Assembly (NCBI GenBank): GCA_045134375.1
Contig: JBGUVL010000035.1
Location: 13,714-77,713 of the forward strand
DNA from: JBGUVL01 sp045134375
GTDB lineage: Bacteria; Bacillota_I; Bacilli_A; Erysipelotrichales; Erysipelotrichaceae
Direction of reading: 5' to 3'
Length of the DNA: 64,000 nucleotides
Shown one piece after another: positions 9,057-17,486 of this stretch. Both the position numbers and the translations under genes were made by a program. Within the stretch, counting starts at the first letter, position 1; every line of letters begins with the position of its first letter. The notes beneath the pieces were generated by a model. The model saw nothing but the letters and a program-made list of their open reading frames with translations, had not been told where the DNA came from and ran no database searches.

Positions 9057-9245
9057 AAAAAGACCGCCTTTCTAGAACCTTGTCATTCTATAGCGGTCTT
9101 ACCAGTGTAAACTTGCGTGACATAAAGATATCAAAACCTATCCAGCTATAAACAGATGTAATAAGATCCTATAGATTCACTCTCCCTTAAGTAGATATAC
9201 CACATGATCAAATAAGAGTATTAAGGTTCTACTTACATTTTAAAG
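9057..9245 (-). ncRNA. Candidate IS110 bridge RNA region
   Basis: The noncoding stretch upstream of the transposase has two long-range stems on the transposase strand. AAGACCGC pairs with GCGGTCTT (9058-9101 region) right next to the start codon, and TAAGTAGA (9188-9195) pairs with TCTACTTA (9228-9235). In IS110-group elements the bridge RNA is made from this upstream end and carries target- and donor-binding loops. The exact ends and guide loops cannot be set by eye. Confidence 0.5.
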
Positions 9246-9307
9246 GCTGGAAAGGAAAAGTGATACAAGTGTTACAACAAGGTACGTTTGTATCATACAA
9301 GGATATA

Positions 9308-10177
9308 ATGGAAATAAAAAGAAATTCACAGTGTTGGTGCGGTAGTGGAAAAAAATATAAAGCATGTCATGAAGAATTCGATAAAAAGTTAAATGTACTT
9401 CGTTTTAAAGGAAATATTATTCCTGAGAGAGCGTTGATCAAAAGTGATGCTGCTATCAAAGGCATTCGAAAAAGCGGGAAAATTAATACCGCTGTTTTAG
9501 ATTATGTTGCTGCCCATATCAAAGCCGGTATAACTACAGAAGAAATTGATCAAATGGTAATGAAAATAACAAAGCAATACGGTGCAATTCCAGCGCAGTT
9601 GCACTATAATGGTTATCCAAAGAGTGTTTGTGTTTCTATCAATGATCAAGTGTGTCATGGCATACCAGATGAACAGACGATTCTAAAAGAAGGCGATATC
9701 GTCAATGTTGATTGCACCACTATTTTTCATGGCTATTATGCTGATGCTTCCCGCATGTTTATCATTGGGGAAGCGAGTGAAGAAGCAAAACGATTAGTAC
9801 AGGTGACAAAAGAATGTCTTGAATTAGGAATTGCATCCGTAAAGCCATGGTGTCATGTGGGTGACATTGGAGATGCCATCTATCGGCATGCTTCAAAAAA
9901 TGGATATAGTGTTGTTGTTGATTTTTGTGGTCATGGGGTTGGAAATGATTTTCATGAAGATCCTTTTGTGATGCACATGGCACGAAAGGGGACAGGCATG
10001 ATTTTAGCTCCTGGTATGGTATTTACGATTGAACCGATGATAAACGCAGGGGATTATCAAATCGTTATTGATGAAAGTAATGGATGGACAGCTTATACGA
10101 AAGATCATTCGCTCAGTGCGCAATGGGAACATACGCTTTTGGTAACAGAACGTGGGGTAGAAATTATTACAAAATAA
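9308..10177 (+). CDS. map: Type I methionine aminopeptidase with N-terminal SEC-C zinc motif
   Basis: MetAP removes the initiator methionine from new proteins. The metal ligands of the pita-bread fold are visible: Asp in VNVDCTT, Asp in YYADASRMF, His in FCGHGVGNDFHEDP, Glu in FTIEPMI and Glu in WEHTLLVT. The N-terminus carries a SEC-C motif, CWCGSGKKYKACH, which binds zinc and is thought to help ribosome or chaperone contact. I chose ATG 9308, because AAGGA lies just upstream and the SEC-C motif begins at residue 7. The longer open frame from 9260 adds a non-homologous tail that lies in the flank of the insertion sequence. Confidence 0.93.
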   Translation: MEIKRNSQCWCGSGKKYKACHEEFDKKLNVLRFKGNIIPERALIKSDAAIKGIRKSGKINTAVLDYVAAHIKAGITTEEIDQMVMKITKQYGAIPAQLHYNGYPKSVCVSINDQVCHGIPDEQTILKEGDIVNVDCTTIFHGYYADASRMFIIGEASEEAKRLVQVTKECLELGIASVKPWCHVGDIGDAIYRHASKNGYSVVVDFCGHGVGNDFHEDPFVMHMARKGTGMILAPGMVFTIEPMINAGDYQIVIDESNGWTAYTKDHSLSAQWEHTLLVTERGVEIITK

Positions 10178-10190
10178 TGTATGAAATAGA

Positions 10191-10243
10191 AAAGATTCTA
10201 CTACGAAAATCAGAAAAAGAAAAAATGGGTGGAATCTTTTTTT
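10191..10243 (+). terminator. Terminator after map
   Basis: AAAGATTCTAC pairs with GTGGAATCTTT (one G-U pair) and is followed by a T run. The loop is long (about 30 bases), which lowers confidence. Confidence 0.5.
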
Positions 10244-10389
10244 GTGTTTATTGAGAAAAAAATAAAAAGATTGTGAAAACCAATCAAAAAATATAGGAAA
10301 GTAAGAAAAATAGGTATGAAATTAGATTTATCGCTAGACTTAATCCGTCACAAAAGGTAAAATGTATACGTTAAAGGAGGAATGTAGCA

Positions 10390-11202
10390 ATGGATAAAAC
10401 GGTGCTTGAAAAACACGCAAGAAATATCAGAAGGAATATTGTCAAAATGGTACACGCTGCAAAGAGTGGACATCCAGGCGGTTCTTTATCCTCAGCAGAT
10501 ATAATTACTTATCTGTATTTTAATGAAATGGATATCAATGATGCGAATGCGGATACTCAGAATCGAGATCGTTTCGTATTGAGCAAAGGACATGCGTCTC
10601 CACTGCTCTACTCAGTATTGAGTGAGAAAGGGATTCTAAAAGACGACCTATTAAGTTTCCGTAAGATTGATTCGATTTTACAGGGACATCCAAATATGAC
10701 ATACATCAGAGGTGTGGATATGTCAACAGGTTCTTTAGGACAAGGAATTTCTTGTGCCGTAGGAATGGCACTTGCCAATAAGTTAGATAAAAATGATCAT
10801 CGTATTTATGCCCTATTAGGCGATGGAGAATGCCAGGAAGGGGAAGTATGGGAAGCGGCAATGGCAGCTGCCCATTATCACCTTGATAACTTATGTGCTA
10901 TTTTAGATTATAATGGCTTGCAGATTGATGGGGATATCAGTGAAGTAATGAATCCAGCCCCATTCGAAGAAAAATTTGCCGCATTTGGTTGGAATGTGAT
11001 TGCTATTGACGGTCACAACTATGAAGAAATTGCTAGTGCATTTGAAAAAGCAAGAGAATGTAAAGGTAAACCAACCATCTTGATTGCAAAAACAATCAAA
11101 GGAAAAGGGGTATCCTTCATGGAAAACAATGCTGGATGGCATGGAATTGCTCCTAACGATGAAGAACTGGCAACTGCAATGAAAGAGCTAGGTGATGAAT
11201 AA
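10390..11202 (+). CDS. Transketolase, N-terminal subunit
   Basis: This 270-residue protein is the thiamine-pyrophosphate-binding half of a split transketolase. It has the KSGHPGGSLS segment, the LSKGHASPLLYSVL segment and the TPP motif GDGECQEGEVWEAA...N. It moves two-carbon units between sugar phosphates in the nonoxidative pentose phosphate pathway. The stop codon overlaps the start of the C-terminal half (TAATG), so the two are made together. AAAGGAGG precedes the start. Confidence 0.95.
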   Translation: MDKTVLEKHARNIRRNIVKMVHAAKSGHPGGSLSSADIITYLYFNEMDINDANADTQNRDRFVLSKGHASPLLYSVLSEKGILKDDLLSFRKIDSILQGHPNMTYIRGVDMSTGSLGQGISCAVGMALANKLDKNDHRIYALLGDGECQEGEVWEAAMAAAHYHLDNLCAILDYNGLQIDGDISEVMNPAPFEEKFAAFGWNVIAIDGHNYEEIASAFEKARECKGKPTILIAKTIKGKGVSFMENNAGWHGIAPNDEELATAMKELGDE

Positions 11203-12122
11203 TGGGTAAAGCAACAAGAGAAGCCTATGGTAAGGCATTAAGCGAATTGGCGTTGGCTCACGACAATGTAGTTGTGTTGGATGCCGATTTATCCAAAAGT
11301 ACGAAAACGTATGAAGCAAAAAAAGTAGCACCAGAGAGACATTTCAACATGGGAATTGCTGAGGGAAATATGATGGCAGTAGCAGCCGGATTAGCGGCTA
11401 GTGGAAAAGTTGTATTTGCTTCTAGCTTTGCGATGTTTGCAACAGGAAGAGCGTTTGAACAGATTCGCAACAGTATCTGTTATCCTAATTTGAATGTAAA
11501 AGTGTGCGCTTCTCATGCAGGAATCACAGTAGGAGAAGATGGCGCTTCTCATCAAACGGTGGAAGATATTTCATTGATGCGTTCGATTCCAAATATGAAA
11601 GTTTTTCAGCCTTGTGATGCGAAAGAAGCAGAGGCGATTGTCAAAGCGGTTTACGATATTGAAGGTCCTTGCTATGTTCGTTTAGGTAGACCAGGGGTAG
11701 AGGATGTTTATGAAGGAGATTACACTTTTGAATATGGCAAAGGAGTAACCTTACATCAGGGGAAAAAGATTGCTGTGATTGCTACCGGTATGATGGTACA
11801 GGAAAGTTTAAAAGCGGCAAAACTAGTGACGAATTTAGATCCAACGATCATCAATATTCATACCATTAAACCAATCGATAAAGAATTGATTGCTAAGACT
11901 GCAAAGACCCACGATATTATTGTCACTGTGGAAGAACATAGTGTCATTGGTGGATTAGGAAGTGCAGTAGCAGAGGTACTGGCTCCATTAGGATTATCCT
12001 GTCGACAGTATATGTTAGGAATGCAGGATGAATTTGGTCGCAGTGGTACACCTGCTGCATTACTTGACTATTATAAATTAGATGCGAAACATATTGCTGA
12101 GTATTTAATGAACTTAAAATAA
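11202..12122 (+). CDS. Transketolase, C-terminal subunit
   Basis: The 306-residue partner carries the pyrimidine-binding and C-terminal domains of transketolase. Visible are VLDADLSKSTKT, FNMGIAEGNMMAVAAGLA (with the Glu that activates TPP) and the later VTVEEHSVIGGLGSAVAE. It overlaps the N-terminal subunit by one base and must pair with it to be active. Split transketolases are common in Firmicutes and archaea. A large hairpin follows directly. Confidence 0.95.
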   Translation: MGKATREAYGKALSELALAHDNVVVLDADLSKSTKTYEAKKVAPERHFNMGIAEGNMMAVAAGLAASGKVVFASSFAMFATGRAFEQIRNSICYPNLNVKVCASHAGITVGEDGASHQTVEDISLMRSIPNMKVFQPCDAKEAEAIVKAVYDIEGPCYVRLGRPGVEDVYEGDYTFEYGKGVTLHQGKKIAVIATGMMVQESLKAAKLVTNLDPTIINIHTIKPIDKELIAKTAKTHDIIVTVEEHSVIGGLGSAVAEVLAPLGLSCRQYMLGMQDEFGRSGTPAALLDYYKLDAKHIAEYLMNLK

Positions 12123-12130
12123 GAAAAATA

Positions 12131-12166
12131 AAAACATCGACCAAAGCATTGCTTGGTCGATGTTTT
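12131..12166 (+). terminator. Terminator hairpin after transketolase
   Basis: AAAACATCGACCAA pairs with TTGGTCGATGTTTT over a short loop. The T run is only four bases and lies in the stem, but the hairpin is long and directly follows the stop codon. Confidence 0.65.
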
Positions 12167-12170
12167 GGTA

Positions 12171-12480
12171 TGACCGATATCCCGATAGGCTTTGGTGATA
12201 GTTTACAAGGCGCAAGCTCGTCCGAATCGATAAACATCTGCGTACAAGAATGAGGGAAAGTGAAAGAACAGTGGGGGACACCTAAGTGGATGGGAAAACC
12301 TTTGGTTGGATTTGTCGAGCAATATCAGGCAGTAGTGAAGGCAACAGAGGGAATCTCATTCGCAAAGAAATCTTCGCAATACGAGGACTTTTCAATTATT
12401 TCGATTATTATTGGAATTGAACCGCCGTATGCCAAAGGACACATACGGTGTTGTGAAAGGAGCTACTAGTTAGACCAGAT
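12171..12480 (+). other. Possible group II intron relic without reverse transcriptase
   Basis: This stretch of about 310 bases has no convincing gene and is unlike its surroundings. Near its 3' end GAACCGCCGTATG is followed by CATACGGTGTTGTGA, with CCGTATG pairing with CATACGG. That resembles, from memory, the conserved hairpin near the 3' end of bacterial group II introns. Upstream, GGGGACACCTAAGTGG also resembles intron sequence. No reverse-transcriptase frame lies between, so this would be a deleted or ORF-less copy. A 69-codon frame at 12260-12469 resembles no protein I know. Confidence 0.4.
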
Positions 12481-12567
12481 TCGATCACTCTTAATGAAAA
12501 GACTTGATGTAGACTAACATTTTACGATAAAATGAAACGGAAATAAGAGTAGTAAGGAGCGATGACA

Positions 12568-13326
12568 ATGGCAATAAATTGCAATGATCTAGCAAGAGCA
12601 GCCACTCGTGCAGGAATGATATTACTGGAAAGTGGCGCAGAAACCTATCGTGTGGAAGATACGATGAAACGAATCTGCCTTTCCTATGGGGCTCAGGTGG
12701 TGGATTCCTATGCAACTCCGACGCTTTTGATCATTTCTTTTTCCTTGGACGATGAGCTTGTTCATAATGTAAAACGTACCCAATTGAAAGAAGTTAATTT
12801 AAGTAAAATTGACAAGGTCAACGACCTTTCTCGCTCCATCAGTGAGCATCACATTGAATTGTCTAAATTTAATGAAATACTTGAACAGATTGATTGTGAA
12901 CCAAAGTATAAAAAAATTATTTTAATCAGTGCAGCGGCCATCTGTACCTTTGGTTTTGCATTGTTTTTTGGTGGCACTCTCAAGGATGCTGTTGCTAGTC
13001 TTGCTTTAGGGGCTTTATTAAAGCTATTTACATTACAAATCGATCGGATTGATTTCAATTCCTTTTTTAAATATTTAATTTCCGGTGCAATGGTGACATT
13101 GATTTCTATTTATTTTTCGAAATGGCATCTTTGTGACAATTTGGATACTATTATTATTTCTGTCGATATGTTATTGGTCCCTGGCTTAGCGATAACGAAT
13201 GCGATACGTGACACAGTTAGTGGGGATTTAGTCAGTGGGGTTGCTAGGACAACCGAAGCAATTTTTATTGCTGTTGCGATTGCCTTAGGCAGTGGACTAG
13301 TATTTATGTTTGTAGGAGGCTATTAA
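12568..13326 (+). CDS. Threonine/serine exporter family, ThrE/YjjP-like large subunit
   Basis: The protein begins with the cytoplasmic domain typical of the DUF1212/YjjP part of ThrE exporters (MILLESGAETYRVEDTMKRI, then DSYATPTLLIISF). From about residue 110 it continues into five hydrophobic segments. ThrE proteins export threonine and serine; the YjjP/YjjB split form is also linked to organic acid export. ATG 12568 is preferred over 12562, because AAGGAG lies 8 bases from it rather than 2. It is coupled to the next gene, which supplies the second half. Confidence 0.85.
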   Translation: MAINCNDLARAATRAGMILLESGAETYRVEDTMKRICLSYGAQVVDSYATPTLLIISFSLDDELVHNVKRTQLKEVNLSKIDKVNDLSRSISEHHIELSKFNEILEQIDCEPKYKKIILISAAAICTFGFALFFGGTLKDAVASLALGALLKLFTLQIDRIDFNSFFKYLISGAMVTLISIYFSKWHLCDNLDTIIISVDMLLVPGLAITNAIRDTVSGDLVSGVARTTEAIFIAVAIALGSGLVFMFVGGY

Positions 13327-13327
13327 G

Positions 13328-13780
13328 ATGCTACTTCAAGGAATTTCAGCAGCATTAGCATCGCTTGGCTTTGCTTTGCTTTTTAATATACGTGGGGATA
13401 AATTAGTGAGTGCGGCAATAATCGGTGGTTTTGGTGGACTCGCTTATTATCTTTCGTTAGATTATTATCATTCTACAGTAACTGCATTATTTATCGCAAG
13501 TATTGTGATTTCGATATTATCCGAAATTTTCGCTAGAATACAAAAATGTCCAGTTACGACATTTCTTCTTTGTGCGTTAATTCCTTTGGTTCCGGGAGGA
13601 GGAATGTATTATACGATGTTAGAAATTGTAAGAAATCATATTGATGGGGCAATTTCCATGGGGATTTCTACATTGATTCAGGCCTTTAGCATCGTAGTAG
13701 GATGTATGTTAATATCTAGTTTTTTGCGTTTGTTGAATCAATTGAAAAGCAAGCATAACACAAGGGATGATACGAAATAA
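13328..13780 (+). CDS. Threonine/serine exporter family, YjjB-like small subunit
   Basis: This 150-residue membrane protein is the ThrE_2/YjjB half of a split exporter. Four to five hydrophobic segments are visible, with the family's LCALIPLVPGGGMYYTMLEI loop. It starts one base after the previous stop, with AGGAGG inside the end of that gene, so the two proteins are translationally coupled and should form one transporter. Confidence 0.85.
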   Translation: MLLQGISAALASLGFALLFNIRGDKLVSAAIIGGFGGLAYYLSLDYYHSTVTALFIASIVISILSEIFARIQKCPVTTFLLCALIPLVPGGGMYYTMLEIVRNHIDGAISMGISTLIQAFSIVVGCMLISSFLRLLNQLKSKHNTRDDTK

Positions 13781-13790
13781 AATAGAGGAT

Positions 13791-13846
13791 AAAAAATGAG
13801 GGTGAATTCATCAAATAAAATGAAATTCACACCTCATTTTTTTCTT
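13791..13846. terminator. Bidirectional terminator between exporter and asnA
   Basis: AAATGAGGGTGAATT pairs imperfectly with AATTCACACCTCATTT. T runs lie outside both arms, so the hairpin can end transcription of both converging genes. Confidence 0.7.
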
Positions 13847-13850
13847 TATT

Positions 13851-14861
13851 TTATAAGATGGGAATGTTGTGTTTCCTGCATTCTTCGATCATGTCACTTG
13901 GCCAAATGCTAGCCTGTACTTCCCCGATATGCGCTTTTCCAAGGAGCAGCATACAAAGGCGTGATTGCCCAATTCCACCGCCGATGGTATACGGTAATTC
14001 TTGTTTTAAGATTTGTTTGTGGTAAGGTAATTGACTACGTTCTTCACAATGCTCTTTTTTCAGCTGTTCCAATAGCGATTGTTCATCGACACGGATGCCC
14101 ATACTGGAAATTTCAAGTGCACATTGTAAAGGTTCATACCAGAAAAGAATATCGCCATTTAATTTCCAATCATCATAATCAGGAGCTCGACCATCATGTT
14201 TTTTTCCACTTTTTAATCGATCTCCAATCTGCATGACAAAGACACAGCCTTTTTCTCTACAAATGGCATTTTCTCTTTCTCTTGCATCTACCAAATCAGG
14301 GTAGAGATCCTCTAATTCTTGCGTTGTGATAAAGAAAATATCATTTGGTAATGGATTTACCGCTTGTGGATACTTATACCAAACTTCGTGTTCCATGTGT
14401 TTGATTACCTTAAAAATAACACGAACATGATCTTTTAATACATCGAGAGTACGTTCTTCTTTTGCGATGATTTTTTCCCAATCCCATTGATCAACATAGC
14501 AGGAATGTAGGTTATCTACCATTTCATCTTTACGAATCGCATTCATATTCGTATAAAGCCCTTCATGCATTGAAAAACCATATTTTTTTAATGCTTTACG
14601 TTTCCATTTAGCTAACGAATGTACCACTTCAATCGTATCCTCTGGAAACGAAATCATCGAAAAGGATACCGGTTTTTCATAACCGTTTAAATTGTCATTG
14701 AGTCCAGAGTTACGTTCCACAAATAGTGGTGCCGAGATACGCGATAATCCCAATTCTTTTCCAATCTCTTTTTGAAAAGTATCACGTATGTATTTGATCG
14801 CTTCCTGCGTTTCTCTTAACGATAGTTTTGGATCATAATTTTTTGGAATAATTAAGTTCAT
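13851..14861 (-). CDS. asnA: Aspartate-ammonia ligase AsnA
   Basis: AsnA makes asparagine from aspartate, ammonia and ATP with a class II aminoacyl-tRNA synthetase fold. The 336-residue length is normal. Recognisable parts are RISAPLFVERNSGLNDNLNGYEKPVSF near the N-terminus, SCYVDQWDWEKII, and the C-terminal YTIGGGIGQSRLCMLLLGKAHIGEVQ motif 3. It is a single gene with its own ribosome site (AGGGGAGAA on the minus strand). Confidence 0.96.
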   Translation of the reverse strand: MNLIIPKNYDPKLSLRETQEAIKYIRDTFQKEIGKELGLSRISAPLFVERNSGLNDNLNGYEKPVSFSMISFPEDTIEVVHSLAKWKRKALKKYGFSMHEGLYTNMNAIRKDEMVDNLHSCYVDQWDWEKIIAKEERTLDVLKDHVRVIFKVIKHMEHEVWYKYPQAVNPLPNDIFFITTQELEDLYPDLVDARERENAICREKGCVFVMQIGDRLKSGKKHDGRAPDYDDWKLNGDILFWYEPLQCALEISSMGIRVDEQSLLEQLKKEHCEERSQLPYHKQILKQELPYTIGGGIGQSRLCMLLLGKAHIGEVQASIWPSDMIEECRKHNIPIL

Positions 14862-14921
14862 AATAATTCTCCCCTTACATTTAATGCCTTTATTTTACAT
14901 GAGTAGAAGCAATTATACAAT

Positions 14922-14947
14922 AAAGAAAAAAAGGGATTTTATCCCAA
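14922..14947 (-). terminator. Terminator of the marR-degV operon
   Basis: On the minus strand GGGATAAAATCCC is followed by a run of eight or more T. It lies just after the degV stop. Confidence 0.7.
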
Positions 14948-14950
14948 TTT

Positions 14951-15793
14951 CTATGCTTTATTAACGTAAGCAATTAATTTTGCACCAGGACCAGCATGAG
15001 TCCCAATGACCGGGCCTACAATACCATAGTCTTCATTTGTGAATAATAAGTGATCTCTGAGCTGTTCGCAAAACTTATCAAGTCCATCACTTGTACCTGT
15101 ATAGCCTAAAAATATTGGTTCCTGTAAGTCAATTTCACCATGTTCTTGAATTAACTCAAGAATTTTTGCAGTGGCTTTCATGGTTCCTCTCGCTTTATCG
15201 AATAATTCTAATTTACCTTCTTTTAAACCTACGACTGGCTTGAATTTTAACAATGTTCCCATGGCGGCACTTGTTTTTGATAAACGTCCCCCTTTATAGA
15301 AGTATTCTAGTGTATCAACAACCGCAAAGATATGAATTCTTTTCTTGTATTCTTCTAAGAATGAAACGATGTCTTTTGTTTCTTTTCCTTCTTGTATTAG
15401 TTGCACTGCTTTTTTAACTAAAATATGAAGTCCTTGGGTTGCATTTAAGCTATCGATGATATGAACGTCTTCATAATCAAGTAAATCTTTTGCGATGCAA
15501 GCACTTTGGTAGGTACCACTAATGGCGGAAGAAAGTGTGATAACAATGATGCTATCATTGGCTTCTTTCGCTTTTTCATAAATCGTTAAGAAATCTTGAG
15601 GGGAAGGTTGTGATGTTGTTGGTAAATTATCACATTGTTCTAATAAAGGATAGAAATCTTCGGCATTTAAGTCCACACGGTCACGATAGTCGTTTCCTTC
15701 CATAATGACTTTGAGTGGGACGATCGTAATTCCGTATTTTTCTGCTTCCTGTTTTTCTATATCAGATGTTGAATCGGTAATCAATTTAATCAT
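14951..15793 (-). CDS. DegV family fatty-acid-binding protein
   Basis: DegV (FakB-type) proteins bind a fatty acid and present it to the FakA kinase for phosphorylation. The 280-residue length, the start IKLITDSTSDIE, the TTSQPSPQDF segment, ITLSSAISGTYQSA and the C-terminal IGTHAGPGAKLIAYV are all typical. It overlaps the upstream MarR gene by eight bases, so the pair is coexpressed. The MarR protein may sense lipid or fatty-acid status, which is inference from the pairing. Confidence 0.93.
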   Translation of the reverse strand: MIKLITDSTSDIEKQEAEKYGITIVPLKVIMEGNDYRDRVDLNAEDFYPLLEQCDNLPTTSQPSPQDFLTIYEKAKEANDSIIVITLSSAISGTYQSACIAKDLLDYEDVHIIDSLNATQGLHILVKKAVQLIQEGKETKDIVSFLEEYKKRIHIFAVVDTLEYFYKGGRLSKTSAAMGTLLKFKPVVGLKEGKLELFDKARGTMKATAKILELIQEHGEIDLQEPIFLGYTGTSDGLDKFCEQLRDHLLFTNEDYGIVGPVIGTHAGPGAKLIAYVNKA

Positions 15794-16214
15794 GTTGTTC
15801 CTCCTGTGTCATTTGTTTTTTCACTTCTTTTAGCATTTGGATTAGTAAATCAATTTCTGTCTCACTTGTATTTTCTTCGATTTTTCCTAATATTTTTTTG
15901 ATGTAGTGATCATTGGTGCGATAACAAGCTAAAAATTTATCGCTTACTTTCAACGTGTAAGCGCGTTTATCTTTATGACTTGGCTGTTTGATTAGATAGC
16001 CTTTTTCTACCATTTGATTAATTTTATATGTCGCATTGGGTTGCGAGATTTTCATATAGGTAGCATACTCTAAAATGGTAGGCTCATTCAGCATATAAAT
16101 AATATCCAAACTAAAAGCTTCTTGCATGGTTAGTTCTTTTGGGTTGGAACAAAGAGATTCATAAAATTTCATTTTAAATAAGTTATATACTTCTTGAAAT
16201 GTGTTCACTAACAT
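15786..16214 (-). CDS. MarR family transcriptional regulator
   Basis: This 142-residue winged-helix regulator has the recognition region MKISQPNATYKINQMVEKGYLIKQPSHKDKRAYTL. It leads the two-gene operon with degV and overlaps it. Its own promoter contains a perfect inverted repeat directly between the -10 box and the ribosome site, so it very probably represses itself. In streptococci the MarR protein FabT controls fatty-acid genes, and the degV partner makes a similar theme plausible. Confidence 0.88.
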   Translation of the reverse strand: MLVNTFQEVYNLFKMKFYESLCSNPKELTMQEAFSLDIIYMLNEPTILEYATYMKISQPNATYKINQMVEKGYLIKQPSHKDKRAYTLKVSDKFLACYRTNDHYIKKILGKIEENTSETEIDLLIQMLKEVKKQMTQEEQHD

Positions 16215-16223
16215 AAGCTACCT

Positions 16224-16263
16224 CCTATTTAGTTACTTAAATTTTTTTAAGTAACTAAATAGG
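16224..16263. promoter_or_regulatory. MarR operator, perfect 18-base inverted repeat
   Basis: The arm CCTATTTAGTTACTTAAA (16224-16241) is matched exactly by its reverse complement (16246-16263) across TTTT. On the minus strand it starts just after the -10 box and ends inside the AGGAGG ribosome site of marR. A dimer bound here would block transcription, and the transcript could also fold over the ribosome site. Confidence 0.82.
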
Positions 16264-16264
16264 T

Positions 16265-16292
16265 ATTATACTGATAGCGAGGTTAAAGTCAA
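16265..16292 (-). promoter_or_regulatory. marR-degV promoter
   Basis: On the minus strand TTGACT (16292-16287) is followed after 16 bases by a consensus TATAAT (16270-16265). The operator begins immediately downstream. Confidence 0.75.
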
Positions 16293-16329
16293 TAAAATAC
16301 TTAAAAAATTTTAATCAATAGGATTGTAA

Positions 16330-16360
16330 CAATAAAAAAAAGAGTGTCTTTTTGACACTC
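16330..16360 (-). terminator. Terminator of the Gfo/Idh/MocA gene
   Basis: On the minus strand GAGTGTC and GACACTC pair over five bases and are followed by eight T. Confidence 0.85.
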
Positions 16361-16369
16361 GTTGTGATT

Positions 16370-17368
16370 TTATTTTGTATCAGCGTTAAAGTATATGCCA
16401 GCATTCCTTCTTGCTGTTTCAATCACAGATAATACTTCTTTTGAATAATCTAAGAGTTCATGACAAGTGGAAAAATCTTGCTGCTGCAACATACTTTCAA
16501 ATGCTTGCAATTCATAAGACATATGAGAAATTTGATGAACACCAATATTTTTTTCTTGTTGTTCTGTTTTTGAGATGGTTTTGCTTAAGGTAACGTTCGC
16601 ACACACTCCGGTCGATCCTCCATCAATACGTAATGTTCCTTCATCTCCTTGGATGACAACATAATCTTCCGAAGCACTATCTTTTGCACCAATCAAAGTG
16701 GCAACAAAATCAGGATATTGGAAGATTATGACACCCGATGTATCAATTCCGTTTTCCGCTTTATTAGGGTAGTAGAAAAATTGTTCTGGCTTTCCAAATA
16801 AATACATGCATAGATGAATATTATAAAGGTTAATATCCATTATGGCACCACCAGAAAACGCTGGATTGAATACATTTGGATTTTCACCCCGCTGGAAAGC
16901 AGCATAACGACTAGAATATTGTGAAAAATTACAGGTAACAAGACGAATTTGTCCGACTTCTTTCAAATTGTCCTTTACGATATTTAAATTTGGTGTATAA
17001 ATGTTAGTAATGGCTTCCCATAGGAATACCTGATTTTTTTTAGCGAGTGAAATAAGTTCCTCTAATTCTTTGAGTGTTGAAGTAAAGGGTTTTTCACAAA
17101 TGACATTTTTTTTGGCTGACAATGCTTTTAAAGTATAGGAATAGTGCAGACTATTTGGACTTGCTACATAAATTGTGTCGATGGTTTCATCGGCCAGCAT
17201 GGTATCTAGATTGGTATAGATTTTTTCAATATGGTATTGGCTTGCAAATTCATGGGCTCTTTCTTTGGTACGCGAGAAGACCGCTTTTACTTCCACGCCA
17301 TCGACATGAGAACAAGCTTCCATAAATGTATCTACAATAAAACCAGTTCCGATTGTTGCTATTTTCAT
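16370..17368 (-). CDS. Gfo/Idh/MocA family NAD(P)-dependent oxidoreductase
   Basis: The protein starts with a Rossmann dinucleotide-binding motif (IATIGTGFIVDTF) and has the family's CEKPFTSTLKELEEL segment, with the catalytic-region lysine, at about residues 93-107. The C-terminal alpha/beta domain includes FNPAFSGGAIMDINLYNIH, which normally holds the substrate-binding Asp and His. Members oxidise or reduce sugars, inositols or dihydrodiols; the substrate here is unknown. I set the start at ATG 17368, because the Rossmann strand begins there and the longer frame adds 21 unrelated residues. It stands alone. Confidence 0.9.
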   Translation of the reverse strand: MKIATIGTGFIVDTFMEACSHVDGVEVKAVFSRTKERAHEFASQYHIEKIYTNLDTMLADETIDTIYVASPNSLHYSYTLKALSAKKNVICEKPFTSTLKELEELISLAKKNQVFLWEAITNIYTPNLNIVKDNLKEVGQIRLVTCNFSQYSSRYAAFQRGENPNVFNPAFSGGAIMDINLYNIHLCMYLFGKPEQFFYYPNKAENGIDTSGVIIFQYPDFVATLIGAKDSASEDYVVIQGDEGTLRIDGGSTGVCANVTLSKTISKTEQQEKNIGVHQISHMSYELQAFESMLQQQDFSTCHELLDYSKEVLSVIETARRNAGIYFNADTK

Positions 17369-17486
17369 CGTTATTATTCCTCTTTTCTTTCTTATGTTAC
17401 TATCATAGCATAACTTTGACTGTTTTTGCATGACTTTGTTAATGGGGAATATGATATACTTAACAATAAGAATGGAGGTGGAAAAA

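Larger units (their letters stand above)
7790..9260. mobile_element. IS110-family insertion sequence (approximate limits)
   Basis: The element consists of the transposase gene plus its noncoding flanks. The ends are estimates: the left flank extends towards map and the right flank towards feoB. No target duplication could be identified, as expected for IS110 elements. It seems to have entered the feoB-map intergenic space without breaking either gene. Confidence 0.6.

Noticed and set aside
12260..12469. A 69-codon frame as a protein gene
   Set aside because: It lies within the probable structured RNA/intron relic, and its end covers the conserved hairpin sequence.
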